Source: Parasutterella secunda (GTDB lineage: Bacteria; Pseudomonadota; Gammaproteobacteria; Burkholderiales; Burkholderiaceae_F). From it: a stretch of 64,000 bases of DNA. The stretch covers positions 1 to 64,000 of the forward strand of contig NZ_JACJKX010000011.1 in the NCBI RefSeq assembly GCF_016901835.1, given 5' to 3'. Shown one piece after another: positions 37,011 to 48,174 of this stretch. The position numbers and the translations under genes are program-made. How positions within the stretch are numbered: the first letter of the stretch is position 1; each line of letters opens with the position of its first letter. The notes beneath the pieces were generated by a model. It saw nothing but the letters and a program-made list of their open reading frames with translations, searched no databases and was not told the origin of the DNA.

Positions 37011-38447
37011 ATGAACTCCCAAAAGATTACGGCGAACAACGAGTCCCAATTTCAACGCTCGATGCAATTGCGCCACCTTATCATGTTGAGTCTCGGCGGC
37101 GTGATCGGCAGCGGACTCTTTTTTGGAACGGGTCATATCATCGCAAACGTCGGTGCTTTCGGCACGGTGCTTGCGTACTTGATCGGTGCATTCATGGTGT
37201 ACCTGATCATGCTCAGTCTCGGAGAACTCTCCGTTGCGCATCCCGACCCGGGTTCTTTTCACTTATATGCGAGTAAGTACATTTCGCCTGCCTCGGGTTA
37301 TGCCGTGGCCTGGCTGTACTGGCTCAACTGGACTGTTACGCTCGGCACGGCTTTCACTGCCGTGGGCTTTGCCATGCAATATTGGTTCCCGCAAGTGCCG
37401 GTGTGGTCCTGGTGCCTAATTTTCGGCTCAATCATTTTCTTATTGAATGTGATTGACACCCGCTTTTTTGCCGAGAGTGAATTTTTCCTCTCGATCATTA
37501 AAGTGGTGACGATTCAGGTTTTCATCGTTTTGGGTGCCTGTGCATTCTTTGACGTGATTCCCTTCGGAGAATCGGGCTCTCCCGGACTGACGCACCTTGT
37601 GGGTGAAGGCGGACTGCTGCCCAACGGCATCACTCCCCTGCTCTTTACCATGGTGACGGTTTGCTTTGCCTACTCCGGTACCGAATTGATCGGCGTCGCA
37701 GCAGGCGAAACCAACAACCCTGAAAAAGTCATTCCGATGGCTGTGCGTGCATCGCTTTTGCGCCTCGTGATCTTTTTCGTGGGTACGGTCTTGATTGTGG
37801 CCACTCTTCTACCTTCAGAAGCGGCTACTGTTTCCAAGAGCCCCTTTATCACGGTTTTCGAGCAAATGGGCATTCCCTATGCGGCCGATATTTTCAATTT
37901 TGTGATTATTACGGCGATTCTGTCGTCAGCTAACACGGGGCTTTATGCTTCCGGACGCATGGTGTGGTCTTTGGGTCATGACGGCATGATGCCGGCGGGC
38001 TTGGCTAAGCTCAATAAGCGCGGCGTTCCGGTCAACGCTCTGGCATTCAGTATGTTGGGCGGGTTCCTCGCTCTCGCTTCAAGCGTTATGGCAGCGGATA
38101 CCGTCTTTGTGATCCTCACCTCAATCGTGGGCTTTTCCACCGTTGCCGTGTGGCTCAGTATCTGTGTTGCCCATTATCGATTCAGAAAGCAATTTGTGGC
38201 TTCCGGCCACAGCCTCTCTGAATTGAAATACGTAAGCCCCTTCTTTCCGTGGGTTCCGATTGTGGGCGGTGCCATGTGTGTGATCGTGATGGTCGGCATG
38301 GGCATTGATCCGGCTCAACGCATTGCGCTTTACTGCGGTGTGCCGTTCACGGTGCTTTGCTACGTGATTTATCACCTGACTCAAAAGGTGAAGAAAGGTA
38401 CGCTTGATAAAACTCAAGGTCCGCGCTCCCGTGTGATCGCAGGTTAA
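37011..38447 (+). CDS. Amino-acid permease, APC superfamily (AAT family)
   Basis: A 478-residue inner-membrane proton-coupled permease with 12 hydrophobic segments. The N-terminal signature [15 protein letters not shown] and the [16 protein letters not shown] segment place it among the AroP/LysP/GabP-like carriers. ATG 37011 is supported by AAAGG 4 nt upstream; the in-frame ATG 36984 has no ribosome site. It is divergent from the argH operon, so arginine, lysine or a related amino acid is a sensible guess. A long structured leader precedes it. Confidence 0.85.
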   Translation: MNSQKITANNESQFQRSMQLRHLIMLSLGGVIGSGLFFGTGHIIANVGAFGTVLAYLIGAFMVYLIMLSLGELSVAHPDPGSFHLYASKYISPASGYAVAWLYWLNWTVTLGTAFTAVGFAMQYWFPQVPVWSWCLIFGSIIFLLNVIDTRFFAESEFFLSIIKVVTIQVFIVLGACAFFDVIPFGESGSPGLTHLVGEGGLLPNGITPLLFTMVTVCFAYSGTELIGVAAGETNNPEKVIPMAVRASLLRLVIFFVGTVLIVATLLPSEAATVSKSPFITVFEQMGIPYAADIFNFVIITAILSSANTGLYASGRMVWSLGHDGMMPAGLAKLNKRGVPVNALAFSMLGGFLALASSVMAADTVFVILTSIVGFSTVAVWLSICVAHYRFRKQFVASGHSLSELKYVSPFFPWVPIVGGAMCVIVMVGMGIDPAQRIALYCGVPFTVLCYVIYHLTQKVKKGTLDKTQGPRSRVIAG

Positions 38448-38470
38448 GAGCCTTGTGCCTTTCCCTTACA

Positions 38471-38506
38471 AAAAACCTCGGCGAGTTTTCCTGCCGAGGT
38501 TTTTTT
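38471..38506. terminator. Bidirectional terminator between permease and lolA
   Basis: AAAACCTCGGC pairs with GCCGAGGTTTT around a 10-nt loop, with T runs on both strands. Confidence 0.9.
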
Positions 38507-38533
38507 AATGGAGAAAAAGAAATTTGAGCAACC

Positions 38534-39169
38534 TTAAAATGCACTGTTATCTTTCAGGACGTCAACACCTTTCGGTACTTTGAATGTGAAGTCCGATGCT
38601 TTGAATTTCACATTGGTTTTGAAGTTTTCAAAATTCAAGCGTGTTTCCTGACCGAAGTTATCCCACAAACTCATCTTTTGAGGTATCCCGTTTTTAAAGC
38701 CGATTCTCACTTCAGAAAAAGCGTTGGAGTCATCCTTTGGTGTAGCTTTAAGCCACTGCAGTCCATCGTCAGAGGCAAGATTTTCGACCTGAAAATCCTG
38801 ACGAAAGTCCTGAGCACCGAATAAAAGCGAGGCGGGCGAGGCAGGGATTGCACCCGACAAAGCCTTTTGGGTTACCTGCGCGAGCTCCGTATCGTAGAGC
38901 CAAAGCGTTTTCCCGTCCGTGACAATCAACTCTTCAAAAGGGGCGTTGTAGTGCCACTTGAATTTTCCGGGCCGTAAAAAAGCAAAATCTCCGCTTCCGG
39001 CCGCCTCTTTATTTTCTCCATCCCGGGTAAACACTTTCTGCTCAAAACTGCCCTGAGCACTAGTCACAGTTTTTAAAAAATGGCTCAGATCGTCGGTTGC
39101 TGCCGCCATGGATACTGAACCGTATCCTGCCAGTACAACACCGGCCATTGTTATCCAAAAGGTTTTCAT
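38534..39169 (-). CDS. lolA: Outer-membrane lipoprotein carrier LolA
   Basis: The 211-residue periplasmic chaperone carries lipoproteins from LolCDE to the outer membrane. A signal peptide ending SMAAA, the SAQGSFEQKVF segment, PGKFKWHYNAP and LLFGAQDF are as in LolA. Its ATG overlaps the ftsK stop by one base (TAATG), the ftsK-lolA pairing common in proteobacteria. Confidence 0.93.
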   Translation of the reverse strand: MKTFWITMAGVVLAGYGSVSMAAATDDLSHFLKTVTSAQGSFEQKVFTRDGENKEAAGSGDFAFLRPGKFKWHYNAPFEELIVTDGKTLWLYDTELAQVTQKALSGAIPASPASLLFGAQDFRQDFQVENLASDDGLQWLKATPKDDSNAFSEVRIGFKNGIPQKMSLWDNFGQETRLNFENFKTNVKFKASDFTFKVPKGVDVLKDNSAF

Positions 39170-41586
39170 TACAGATCCTCGTTGTTTCGAGCGTTAATCG
39201 TGCGTCTGCCGCTTGAGTCTGCAGGGCTCACAATGCCTTCGGCTTCCATATCTTCAACGATGTTGGCCGCTCTCGGGTAACCCACCCCTAAGCGTCTTTG
39301 CAGATAAGTCACCGAACACTTCTTGCTTTCAATCACAATTTGGACAGCCTTATCGAAAAGAGGATCTTTCTTTCCGCCGTTAGTCCCTCTCGGTTCATCT
39401 GAGTCTGCTGCCTCGTCTTCTTCGCTTACGAGCACATCATCAACGTAATTGGGTTTGGCCATCTGCCGCAGCGATTGTGTCACCCGTTCCAATTCTTCAT
39501 CGGTGACAAATGCCCCCTGGATACGTTCGAGAACCTGAAGGCTCGGCATCTTAAAGAGGAAGTCACCGTTACCCAACAGGTTTTCCGCCCCTGTCTGATC
39601 CAAAATAATACGGCTGTCCGAACCGGTCGCCACTTGGAAGGCGGCTCGTGACGGAATGTTTGTACGCAAAAGACCGGAAATCACATCGGCGCTCGGGCGT
39701 TGTGTTGCCAAAATCAAATGAATCCCTGCCGCACGGGCTTTTTGGGCCAAACGAATAAGCGACTCTTCAACCCCCTTCTTATCAACCATCAACAAGTCAG
39801 CCAATTCGTCAACAACGACCACAATGTAGGGCAATTCCTGCAGTTCGATCTCTTCACCGGCATTTTTAGCCAGAGGATCCATCAAAGGTGTGCCGTTGGC
39901 GCGAGCCTCACGCACTTTCGCATTAAAGCTCTCAAGGTTTCTCACCTTGACGCTATGGGCTAACTTGTAGCGTCGCTCCATTTCCTTAACGCACCACTGC
40001 AGACCGTGTTTGGCCTCATTCATCTGATCCACGACCGGACAGAGCAGATGCGGAATATCCTCGTAATAAGCGAATTCCACTTTCTTCGGATCGATCAGAA
40101 TCAATCGCAGACGGGAAGGTTCAAACTTGTAGAGCAATGACAAAATCATGCTGTTGACACCGACCGACTTACCCGAACCCGTTGTACCGGCAACCAACAA
40201 ATGCGGCATTTTGGCCAAATCCACAACGAAAGGTTCTCCGGTAATACGCTTACCCAGACACAACGGCAACAAAGCCTTGGATTTTGCAAAATCCTGAGAG
40301 CCGAGCAACTCGGAGATACGAACAAGCTGTCTGCGGGGATTCGGAACTTCAATGCCCATGTAAGGCGTATTGGGCACGGTATCGAGCACGCGCACGGACT
40401 GAACCGAGAGCACACGCGCTAAATCGGATTCAAGACTTTTGACACTTGAACTCTTGACGCCTTCGGCCAATTCAATTTCGTAACGTGTAACCACCGGTCC
40501 GGGGTTGGCCGCTTTAACTTTGACCGATACGCCGTAACTGGCCAACTTGCTTTCTATCAAACCGCTCATGACCGCCAAAGAGGCCTTGTCAATGGAAGGC
40601 TCGGAATTTCCCGCCGGATCAAAAAGACGCAAAGACGGACGCACTGGCTGCGTAGTATCTTCAAAAAGCGTTTCTTGCTGTGCTTCAAAAGCCACTTCGG
40701 ACTTTTTCACCTTGGCCTGCGGATTAATAACCGGACGGGAAGCAGCTGCTGCGACAGGTTCGGGCTTATTCTCAACCGGAGAGTCTGCGACAGGAGGCTC
40801 AACCGGTTCCTGCCTAAACTGCTGAACCAATTCTTCCTGAGCACTCTTTCCCTTTTGCTCATCAACCCGAGCCTCATGCCTGTCGGTAAAGAAGTGCCAA
40901 AGACGATCGATTCGGGTACCGATTTTCTCAGCAACCGTGAGCCACGAGAAATCAAAAAACACTGCCGCACCGATCATGGCAAAAACAACCATAAGTAGCG
41001 TCAACCCCAAAGCCCCCACCAGAGGTACACAGGCGGTCATCACCGACTGACCCAAAACGCCGCCGGCTAATCCAGGAAGGGGTTCAGCAAGGTAATAAAG
41101 TCTCAGAGCTTCAAGCGAAGTACTGGCACAAAGCAGAATAATCAAGCCTAAAAGATGGCTGATTTTGCCGAAGGCGGGCTTTTTGTAGTTGGGGCTCATC
41201 GAGCGCCAGGCGCTCATCAAGGCAACCGGCACAAGCCAATAGGCCGACCATCCCAGGGCAAAAAGCGCAATATCCGAAATCCAGGCACCGAGAAGTCCGA
41301 TCCAGTTTTTAGGCGTGGCGTTGGGCGCCGCATGGGAAAAAGACGGATCAGCCTGGTTATAGGACAGGAGCATCAACAGATACAAAACTGTGAAAACGAG
41401 CAGGCACACGCCTACGACCGAGCCCAATCTCACTTTCTTTTGACTGCCGGTTGTCGGGACCGGGTCGTTGACAACGGCGCTGACAGTCACCGCAGCTGCC
41501 GCGGCCTTTGTTCGGGAAGATTTTCGGGTTGCCGGTTGCAAAATGTTTTTCTTGGTTTTCTCTTTAATCAGTGCCGGTTTTTTCAT
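39169..41586 (-). CDS. ftsK: DNA translocase FtsK
   Basis: An 805-residue membrane-anchored motor that moves chromosome ends during division. It has an N-terminal membrane domain with four hydrophobic segments (about residues 55-215), a linker rich in Pro, Glu and Ala, a RecA-like motor with Walker A LVAGTTGSGKSVGVN and Walker B VVVVDELADL, and a C-terminal gamma winged helix (SVTYLQRRLGVGYPRAA) that reads KOPS. The linker is much shorter than in E. coli (1329 residues). ATG 41586 is preferred to TTG 41589; neither has a clear ribosome site. Confidence 0.95.
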   Translation of the reverse strand: MKKPALIKEKTKKNILQPATRKSSRTKAAAAAVTVSAVVNDPVPTTGSQKKVRLGSVVGVCLLVFTVLYLLMLLSYNQADPSFSHAAPNATPKNWIGLLGAWISDIALFALGWSAYWLVPVALMSAWRSMSPNYKKPAFGKISHLLGLIILLCASTSLEALRLYYLAEPLPGLAGGVLGQSVMTACVPLVGALGLTLLMVVFAMIGAAVFFDFSWLTVAEKIGTRIDRLWHFFTDRHEARVDEQKGKSAQEELVQQFRQEPVEPPVADSPVENKPEPVAAAASRPVINPQAKVKKSEVAFEAQQETLFEDTTQPVRPSLRLFDPAGNSEPSIDKASLAVMSGLIESKLASYGVSVKVKAANPGPVVTRYEIELAEGVKSSSVKSLESDLARVLSVQSVRVLDTVPNTPYMGIEVPNPRRQLVRISELLGSQDFAKSKALLPLCLGKRITGEPFVVDLAKMPHLLVAGTTGSGKSVGVNSMILSLLYKFEPSRLRLILIDPKKVEFAYYEDIPHLLCPVVDQMNEAKHGLQWCVKEMERRYKLAHSVKVRNLESFNAKVREARANGTPLMDPLAKNAGEEIELQELPYIVVVVDELADLLMVDKKGVEESLIRLAQKARAAGIHLILATQRPSADVISGLLRTNIPSRAAFQVATGSDSRIILDQTGAENLLGNGDFLFKMPSLQVLERIQGAFVTDEELERVTQSLRQMAKPNYVDDVLVSEEDEAADSDEPRGTNGGKKDPLFDKAVQIVIESKKCSVTYLQRRLGVGYPRAANIVEDMEAEGIVSPADSSGRRTINARNNEDL

Positions 41587-41714
41587 CAAAGCATGCTTAT
41601 TAAATCAACCCATTAATTGTACGGGCTTTAGCTCATGTTTGAACCAAACTTAAGCAAAGTTTTCAATTTTTCGCATCTTTTTCTTTGCTTGCTCGGATAG
41701 AATGGACTCGTTAA

Positions 41715-42698
<984 letters not shown>

Positions 42699-42701
42699 AT
42701 C

Positions 42702-43406
42702 ATGCGTGCCAAAGGTTTTGATGCGTTAAAGGGAATCAAAACACGATTGGCTGAGGAGTCTGCCATTCGTGAAAAGGAAGAAGCGGCAAGACTTGAACGG
42801 CAGGAAAAGGCTGAAGACGATCGGGCCCTGTTTGCAGCCGAAATGAAGCGAATCGGTGTGACACCTGTAGCGCGTGACCCGGCTGAAAAAGATCTTTTCG
42901 AAAAGGAGATGAAGCGGCTGGGTGTGGTCAAACTCAATAAACAGTCCGAGAAGATTGTGCCATCGGTTAAACCTGCCCGCCCCATCATACAACGCACCCC
43001 TGAAAAACTTCATGCCGAGGTCGGCCTTTCAGACAGTTTCGATGGGGCCAGTGCCGACGATTGGGGAGACCGTGAATACATCTCCGTGGGCTGCGGGGTT
43101 GACCTTGCTCAAAAGCTCTCCAGAGGACTTTGGCCGGTCGGTGCACACCTCGATTTGCACGGTTACCGTACGGAAGAGGCCAGACGAGCGCTCGTGGATT
43201 TTATTCTTCAGGCACGCGAGGCACATATCCGCTGCGTGAGAATCGTAACCGGTAAAGGCATCAACAGCGGTGAAGAAGGCCCGGTGTTAAAAGGGTTGGT
43301 CAGACGTTGGCTGCGTCAGATGCGTGAAGTTCAGGCCTTTGTTCAGGCGCCGACCGCTGAAGGTGGTTCAGGTGCCTTGAGGGTATTGCTCGCCAAAAAA
43401 TTCTAG
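42702..43406 (+). CDS. Smr-domain protein
   Basis: A 234-residue protein with a charged, helical N-terminal half and a C-terminal Smr domain: HLDLHGYRTEEARRALVDF, then VRIVTGKGINSGEEG. Smr domains bind DNA or RNA and can nick them; the DLHG and TGKG motifs are both present. It starts 3 bp after trxB and is followed 9 bp later by the nitroreductase, forming a probable three-gene operon. No specific role is evident. Confidence 0.85.
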   Translation: MRAKGFDALKGIKTRLAEESAIREKEEAARLERQEKAEDDRALFAAEMKRIGVTPVARDPAEKDLFEKEMKRLGVVKLNKQSEKIVPSVKPARPIIQRTPEKLHAEVGLSDSFDGASADDWGDREYISVGCGVDLAQKLSRGLWPVGAHLDLHGYRTEEARRALVDFILQAREAHIRCVRIVTGKGINSGEEGPVLKGLVRRWLRQMREVQAFVQAPTAEGGSGALRVLLAKKF

Positions 43407-43415
43407 GAGAAAAGC

Positions 43416-44060
43416 ATGGACATTCTTGAGCTTATGCGTACCCGCTACACAACCAAACACTACGATCCGATGCGCCGTGTAAGCGACGCAGACATGGACA
43501 CGCTTTTGGAAGTTTTGAGGCTGTCCCCATCGTCCACAAATATTCAACCGTGGAAGTTCTACGTCATCGATACGCCCGAGATGCGAGACAGAATCATGCC
43601 CGCGGTAAAGGACTTCAATCTCGAACGGATGAAGGCGCCGCAATACATCATTTTCGTTGTACCGAAACACTTAACAAAAGATTATTTTGAAGAGCTCTAC
43701 ACTCAGGAGGAGGCCGACGGACGATACACAAGTTGGAAGGGACCGGAGCGACCGGACACTATTCGTCTGACCTACTCCACAAAATTTGATAATGACCCTG
43801 AAGGACTTTTGCGCTACACAAGCAATCAAGCCTATCTCGCTTTGGGTTGTCTGACCGTTGCGGCCGCCGCCATCGGTGTGGATTCAACAATTTTGGGTGG
43901 GCTCGACTTTGATAAGCTCGATGAGATTCTCGGGCTCGATAAGAAAGATGAGAGAAGCGTTGTTGCCATCGCGCTGGGTTATCGGGCCGATAATGACTCC
44001 AACGCCAAGCGGCCCAAGTCGCGTTTACCGAAAACACGCGTGGTTGAATATTTGCGTTGA
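43416..44060 (+). CDS. NAD(P)H nitroreductase family protein
   Basis: A 214-residue FMN-dependent oxidoreductase with the family opening RTRYTTKHYDP, the FMN-binding SPSSTNIQPWKFYVI, and LGCLTVAAAAIGVDSTILGG. The closest subfamily is NfsB-like, oxygen-insensitive nitroreductases acting as homodimers on nitroaromatics and quinones. AGGAG precedes the ATG. It ends the trxB-smr operon and is followed by a bidirectional terminator. Confidence 0.88.
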   Translation: MDILELMRTRYTTKHYDPMRRVSDADMDTLLEVLRLSPSSTNIQPWKFYVIDTPEMRDRIMPAVKDFNLERMKAPQYIIFVVPKHLTKDYFEELYTQEEADGRYTSWKGPERPDTIRLTYSTKFDNDPEGLLRYTSNQAYLALGCLTVAAAAIGVDSTILGGLDFDKLDEILGLDKKDERSVVAIALGYRADNDSNAKRPKSRLPKTRVVEYLR

Positions 44061-44084
44061 TTGCGCTCAAGTAACAGAGGACAA

Positions 44085-44118
44085 AAGCCGAAATTTCGTT
44101 AAAAAATTTCGGCTTCTT
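44085..44118. terminator. Bidirectional terminator between nitroreductase and carbonic anhydrase
   Basis: AAGCCGAAATTT pairs with AAATTTCGGCTT around a 7-nt loop. It separates two convergent operons. Confidence 0.85.
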
Positions 44119-44119
44119 C

Positions 44120-44752
44120 TTAACGAGTCGCCAATTCAAAATCTTCTATTTCGCTATTCCAAACGTTAAGCGTACCTTCGCGCATATCGTAGTAAAGAGC
44201 GTGCAAAGATAAGCTCTGAGCTTGAACCGCCTCTTCAATCCACGGATAAGAAAGTAAATTTTCTATAGACAGAAGGACCGCAGCTTCTTCACTCAAACGC
44301 ATTCGCTGAGTCAAATCTTCCTGCGAATTCTCTTCATTGATTCGCTCCACGGCCGGACAGGCTAGCGATATCCATTTGCTCGTAAACCGCTCTTTTCTGA
44401 CCGCTTGAGGATTAAAAAGTCCGGCAATCCCTCCGCAATTGGAGTGGCCCATCACCACAATATGATCCACATCGAGATGCTTGACGCCGTACTCCACCGC
44501 GGCCATCACCGCATCGTACTCACCGGCTTTCTCTGGCGGCGGGACGATGGCAGCGACACTGCGCACCACAAAAAGATCGCCCGGTTTGCATCCGAGCACA
44601 ATAGCAGGATCCGTTCTGGAGTCACAGCAGGCGATCACTAAGGTTTTCGGGCTTTGTGAGTGGGCCAACGACTCAAAGAATTCTTTTTCCTTGAGAAAAT
44701 AGTTGGCCCGAAAATGGTGAAAGCCTCCCACCAAATCATGGAAATTCTGCAT
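44120..44752 (-). CDS. can: Beta-class carbonic anhydrase
   Basis: A 210-residue zinc enzyme that interconverts carbon dioxide and bicarbonate. Zinc and catalytic residues are visible: C42, D44 and R46 in ACCDSRTD, then H103 and C106 in MGHSNCGGI. Length is close to E. coli Can (220). It begins 6 bp after the Nim-like gene and is the last of a probable uvrB-led operon. Confidence 0.92.
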   Translation of the reverse strand: MQNFHDLVGGFHHFRANYFLKEKEFFESLAHSQSPKTLVIACCDSRTDPAIVLGCKPGDLFVVRSVAAIVPPPEKAGEYDAVMAAVEYGVKHLDVDHIVVMGHSNCGGIAGLFNPQAVRKERFTSKWISLACPAVERINEENSQEDLTQRMRLSEEAAVLLSIENLLSYPWIEEAVQAQSLSLHALYYDMREGTLNVWNSEIEDFELATR

Positions 44753-44758
44753 GTTGCG

Positions 44759-45286
44759 CTATCTTCTGAAAGCCATTTCCTGACGGGTCTTGGCGGACAA
44801 TTCATGTACGCGAAGCGCCCAAAAAGCCATCTTGTCGAGCACCTCCTCGGGATAGGTCCAGGAGAACTCTCCGTTATCACCCATGTAGTGATGCATGATG
44901 GCGTCCATCGCTTTGACCCGATCCTCTCCGCTTAAGCGTTCAATGACTCCGCGGCCTACGACAGAGAAGTAGTTTTGACCGGAACGGCAGGCCGGATTAT
45001 CTTCAATGATAGTTGCGGCGGGCTCAGCGACACAGAAGCTGACATGCGGATTTTTTCCGTAAAGCTCAACCTTGTGACCTTCGGCCGCACCGTGAAAATA
45101 GAAAATCAGGCCGTCATCGTTAACCTCATAGCCATAACTCAGAGGTACGATATACGGGAAAGGCTCATCGTGAATGGCCAGTGTGATCATCTTACAACGA
45201 TGCAAAAAAGCCTTAATGATGGTGGGATCGTCCACAGCACGATCCTGACGGCGCATTTCGGTATGAATGGTTGTCGTAATACTCAT
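44759..45286 (-). CDS. Pyridoxamine-5'-phosphate-oxidase-like flavoprotein (Nim-like)
   Basis: A 175-residue split-barrel FMN-binding protein. The opening MRRQDRAVDD, the YIVPLSYGYEVN segment and FYFHGAAEGHKVEL are those of the family containing 5-nitroimidazole reductases (Nim). Those proteins can inactivate nitroimidazole drugs, but many relatives have no such activity. It lies between an XAT acetyltransferase and the carbonic anhydrase on the same strand. Confidence 0.8.
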   Translation of the reverse strand: MSITTTIHTEMRRQDRAVDDPTIIKAFLHRCKMITLAIHDEPFPYIVPLSYGYEVNDDGLIFYFHGAAEGHKVELYGKNPHVSFCVAEPAATIIEDNPACRSGQNYFSVVGRGVIERLSGEDRVKAMDAIMHHYMGDNGEFSWTYPEEVLDKMAFWALRVHELSAKTRQEMAFRR

Positions 45287-45325
45287 TTTTAACCTTTAAG
45301 AATTTGAGCTCAAAAATATGTTTTA

Positions 45326-46030
45326 CTATTTTAGTTCTTTCGAAGCACAGTTCTGCAACGAGTCGGCGCACGTTTGAACTTTTTGCTTCAAAAGTTTCTT
45401 TGCCGATACGACATCCGACAGGGTCAATGCGGGTAAAAATGCCGTAATCTCTTCGATAGGCCAATCCCACCAGCGCGCACGCTCGAGCAAATCAATCAGT
45501 TCGTCATCAAAGCGTTTTTTAACGACTCGGGCCGGATTGCCGACCGCTACACTGTAGGCCGGTACATCTTTGGCAACGACAGCATAGGCTCCGATAATCG
45601 CTCCGTCTCCGATTCTGACACCGGGCAGAATTTTTGCTTCGCGTCCGATCCAAACGTCGTTACCGACGACAATGTCTCCTTTGGTGGGAAGCTCACTCAC
45701 GTGCGGCGTTGTTTTTTCCCGCCAAAGACCACCCATGACATTAAACGGATAAGTACTCAGACTGTTGAGACGGTGGTTAGCCGCACCCATCATGAACTGC
45801 ACTCCTTGAGCAATGGCGCAAAATTTTCCGATGATGAGCTTTTCCGGGAAAAACTCCGGATAGTTAAAAAGAACACAGCGTTTTTCAAACGCAGTCGGAT
45901 CTTCTGCATCGTCATAATAGGTGTAATCACCGACTTCGATATTGGGCGCTTTGACAACATTTTTAAGAAAAACGGTCGTTCCGTACTCATTGGCAAAAAC
46001 TCGGTTGCAATCGGGAATGTCTGCCATCAT
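45326..46030 (-). CDS. Xenobiotic acetyltransferase-family protein (CatB/Vat type)
   Basis: A 234-residue left-handed beta-helix acetyltransferase. The catalytic H86 stands in [18 protein letters not shown], the family's ANHR...STYPF region, and the hexapeptide coil is seen in [22 protein letters not shown] and AVVAKDVP. Relatives acetylate chloramphenicol or streptogramins, though many chromosomal members have unknown acceptors. Two ATG codons follow AGGAG; translation may start at 46030 or 46027. It starts 14 bp after uvrB. Confidence 0.85.
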   Translation of the reverse strand: MMADIPDCNRVFANEYGTTVFLKNVVKAPNIEVGDYTYYDDAEDPTAFEKRCVLFNYPEFFPEKLIIGKFCAIAQGVQFMMGAANHRLNSLSTYPFNVMGGLWREKTTPHVSELPTKGDIVVGNDVWIGREAKILPGVRIGDGAIIGAYAVVAKDVPAYSVAVGNPARVVKKRFDDELIDLLERARWWDWPIEEITAFLPALTLSDVVSAKKLLKQKVQTCADSLQNCASKELK

Positions 46031-46044
46031 CTCTTTCTCCTGGT

Positions 46045-48096
46045 TTAAGTTTCGGTCGGAGCAGCTGCTCCAAGCACCCGGCTTTTGAGCTCGGCCAACT
46101 TATCGCGCACGGCCGCCGCTTTTTCAAAGTCAAGATTTTTCGCGTACTCAAACATCTGTTTTTCAAGTTTTTTAATTTGAGCCGAGAGTTCTTTTTCGGT
46201 CATCGAGCCCACATTCTCAGCAATATCCTCACGACTCGGGGCATCAGGACGATAAACGCCGTCGATAATATCGCGCACTTCTTTTTTCACGCTCTTTGGC
46301 GTAATGCCGTGCGCTTCGTTGTAGGCCTTTTGCTTGGCACGGCGTCTTTCGGTTTCGCCTATTGCACGCTTCATGGAATCCGTCATTTTGTCCGCGTACA
46401 AAATAGCGGTACCGGAGACATTTCGTGCGGCGCGCCCAATTGTCTGTATGAGCGAGCGCTCGCTTCGGAGAAAACCTTCTTTATCGGCATCCAAAATCGC
46501 CACCAACGACACTTCCGGGATATCCAAACCTTCGCGCAACAGGTTGATGCCCACCAATACATCAAAGACACCGGCCCGAAGGTCACGAATGATTTCGACG
46601 CGTTCAACCGTGTCAATATCCGAGTGAAGGTAACGGACTTTGACCCCGTTATCGCTTAAAAAGTCCGTCAGATCCTCTGCCATGCGTTTAGTCAGTGTGG
46701 TGACCAATACCCGTTCACCTTTTTTGACCCGCTCGTTAATTTCCGAGAGCACATCATCGACCTGAGTTGAGGCCGGGCGCACAATGACCTGCGGATCCAC
46801 TAAGCCAGTGGGCCGCACAACCTGCTCGACCACTTGTGAGGAGTGCTCCAACTCGTAATCGGCAGGAGTCGCCGACACAAAAATACTTCTGCGCATTTTG
46901 TGCTCGAATTCATCAAAACGCAGCGGCCGGTTATCCAATGCAGAAGGCAAACGGAATCCGTAAAGCACCAATGTTTCTTTTCTGGAGCGGTCCCCCCGAT
47001 ACATACCGCCTAACTGGCCGATCATGACGTGTGATTCATCAAAAAACATCAGACAGTCAGAGGGTAAATAATCGATCAAACAAGGAGGCGCCACGCCGGG
47101 AGCAAGCCCCGTCAGATGCCGGGAGTAGTTTTCAATGCCCTTGCAAAAACCCACCTGATCGAGCATTTCAAGATCAAAAAGTGTACGCTGCTCAAGCCGC
47201 TGAGCCTCCACCAATTTCCCTTCATCTAAGAAAACCTTTTTTCGCTCCCGAAGTTCTTCTTTGATGGTGCCGATTGCCCGAACGATTTCATCGCGCGGGG
47301 TCACGTAGTGGCTTGCCGGATAAATGACAAAGCGGGTGACTTTCTGAACAATTTTTCCCGTCAGGGGATCAAATAACGCAATGGACTCGAGTTCATCATC
47401 AAAAAGCTCAAAACGCACGGCCATTTCGGCGTGTTCGGCCGGAAACACGTCGATTGTGTCGCCTCTGACGCGGAAAGTACCGCGAGCAAAATCCATTTCG
47501 CTGCGCTTGTATTGCATGCGCACTAGCTGCGAGATAAAGTCCGAGCGGCTCTTGAGATCACCCGTGCGCATAATGAGTCGCATCTGTGTGTAGCTCTCGG
47601 GTTTTCCGATACCGTAGATAGCTGAAACCGTCGCCACAATAATGGTGTCACGCCGCTCCAATATGCTCTTTGTGGCAGCCAATCGCATCTGTTCGATATG
47701 TTCATTGATAGCCGAATCTTTTTCAATAAAAAGGTCTCGGCTCGGGACATAAGCTTCCGGCTGATAGTAATCGTAGTAGGAGACAAAATATTCAACGGCG
47801 TTATTGGGAAAAAATTCCCGCATTTCGGAGTAAAGCTGCGCAGCCAGCGTTTTGTTCGGAGCCATGATCAGCGCGGGCACTCCTTGCCTGGCGATCACGT
47901 TGGCCATCGTAAAGGTCTTACCCGATCCCGTCACACCCAAAAGAGTTTGAAAAGCAAGGCCACTGTCTAACCCATCGTTGAGCTCTGCAATAGCCTGTGG
48001 TTGATCTCCCGAAGGCTCGTAGGGTGCATGCAACTCAAATGGGGAATGAGGGAATGTTTTGACGATATCACTCAAGGCAGTTCTCTTTGACTTCAA
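46045..48096 (-). CDS. uvrB: Excinuclease ABC subunit B
   Basis: The 683-residue helicase-like UvrB verifies DNA damage and loads UvrC. Walker [13 protein letters not shown], the beta-hairpin region [16 protein letters not shown] in FFDESH, motif [11 protein letters not shown] and the C-terminal UVR coiled coil ([14 protein letters not shown]) are present. The start is uncertain: TTG 48096 gives 683 residues, and no ATG lies before the conserved region. A second TTG at 48075 is possible. It probably leads the XAT, Nim-like and carbonic anhydrase genes. Confidence 0.95.
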   Translation of the reverse strand: MKSKRTALSDIVKTFPHSPFELHAPYEPSGDQPQAIAELNDGLDSGLAFQTLLGVTGSGKTFTMANVIARQGVPALIMAPNKTLAAQLYSEMREFFPNNAVEYFVSYYDYYQPEAYVPSRDLFIEKDSAINEHIEQMRLAATKSILERRDTIIVATVSAIYGIGKPESYTQMRLIMRTGDLKSRSDFISQLVRMQYKRSEMDFARGTFRVRGDTIDVFPAEHAEMAVRFELFDDELESIALFDPLTGKIVQKVTRFVIYPASHYVTPRDEIVRAIGTIKEELRERKKVFLDEGKLVEAQRLEQRTLFDLEMLDQVGFCKGIENYSRHLTGLAPGVAPPCLIDYLPSDCLMFFDESHVMIGQLGGMYRGDRSRKETLVLYGFRLPSALDNRPLRFDEFEHKMRRSIFVSATPADYELEHSSQVVEQVVRPTGLVDPQVIVRPASTQVDDVLSEINERVKKGERVLVTTLTKRMAEDLTDFLSDNGVKVRYLHSDIDTVERVEIIRDLRAGVFDVLVGINLLREGLDIPEVSLVAILDADKEGFLRSERSLIQTIGRAARNVSGTAILYADKMTDSMKRAIGETERRRAKQKAYNEAHGITPKSVKKEVRDIIDGVYRPDAPSREDIAENVGSMTEKELSAQIKKLEKQMFEYAKNLDFEKAAAVRDKLAELKSRVLGAAAPTET

Positions 48097-48174
48097 TTTT
48101 CACTTAATTCATCAATGATAATGCTGAAAATAAAAAATACCCGTTAAAATCCGTTAATTATTCAATCGGAACAC

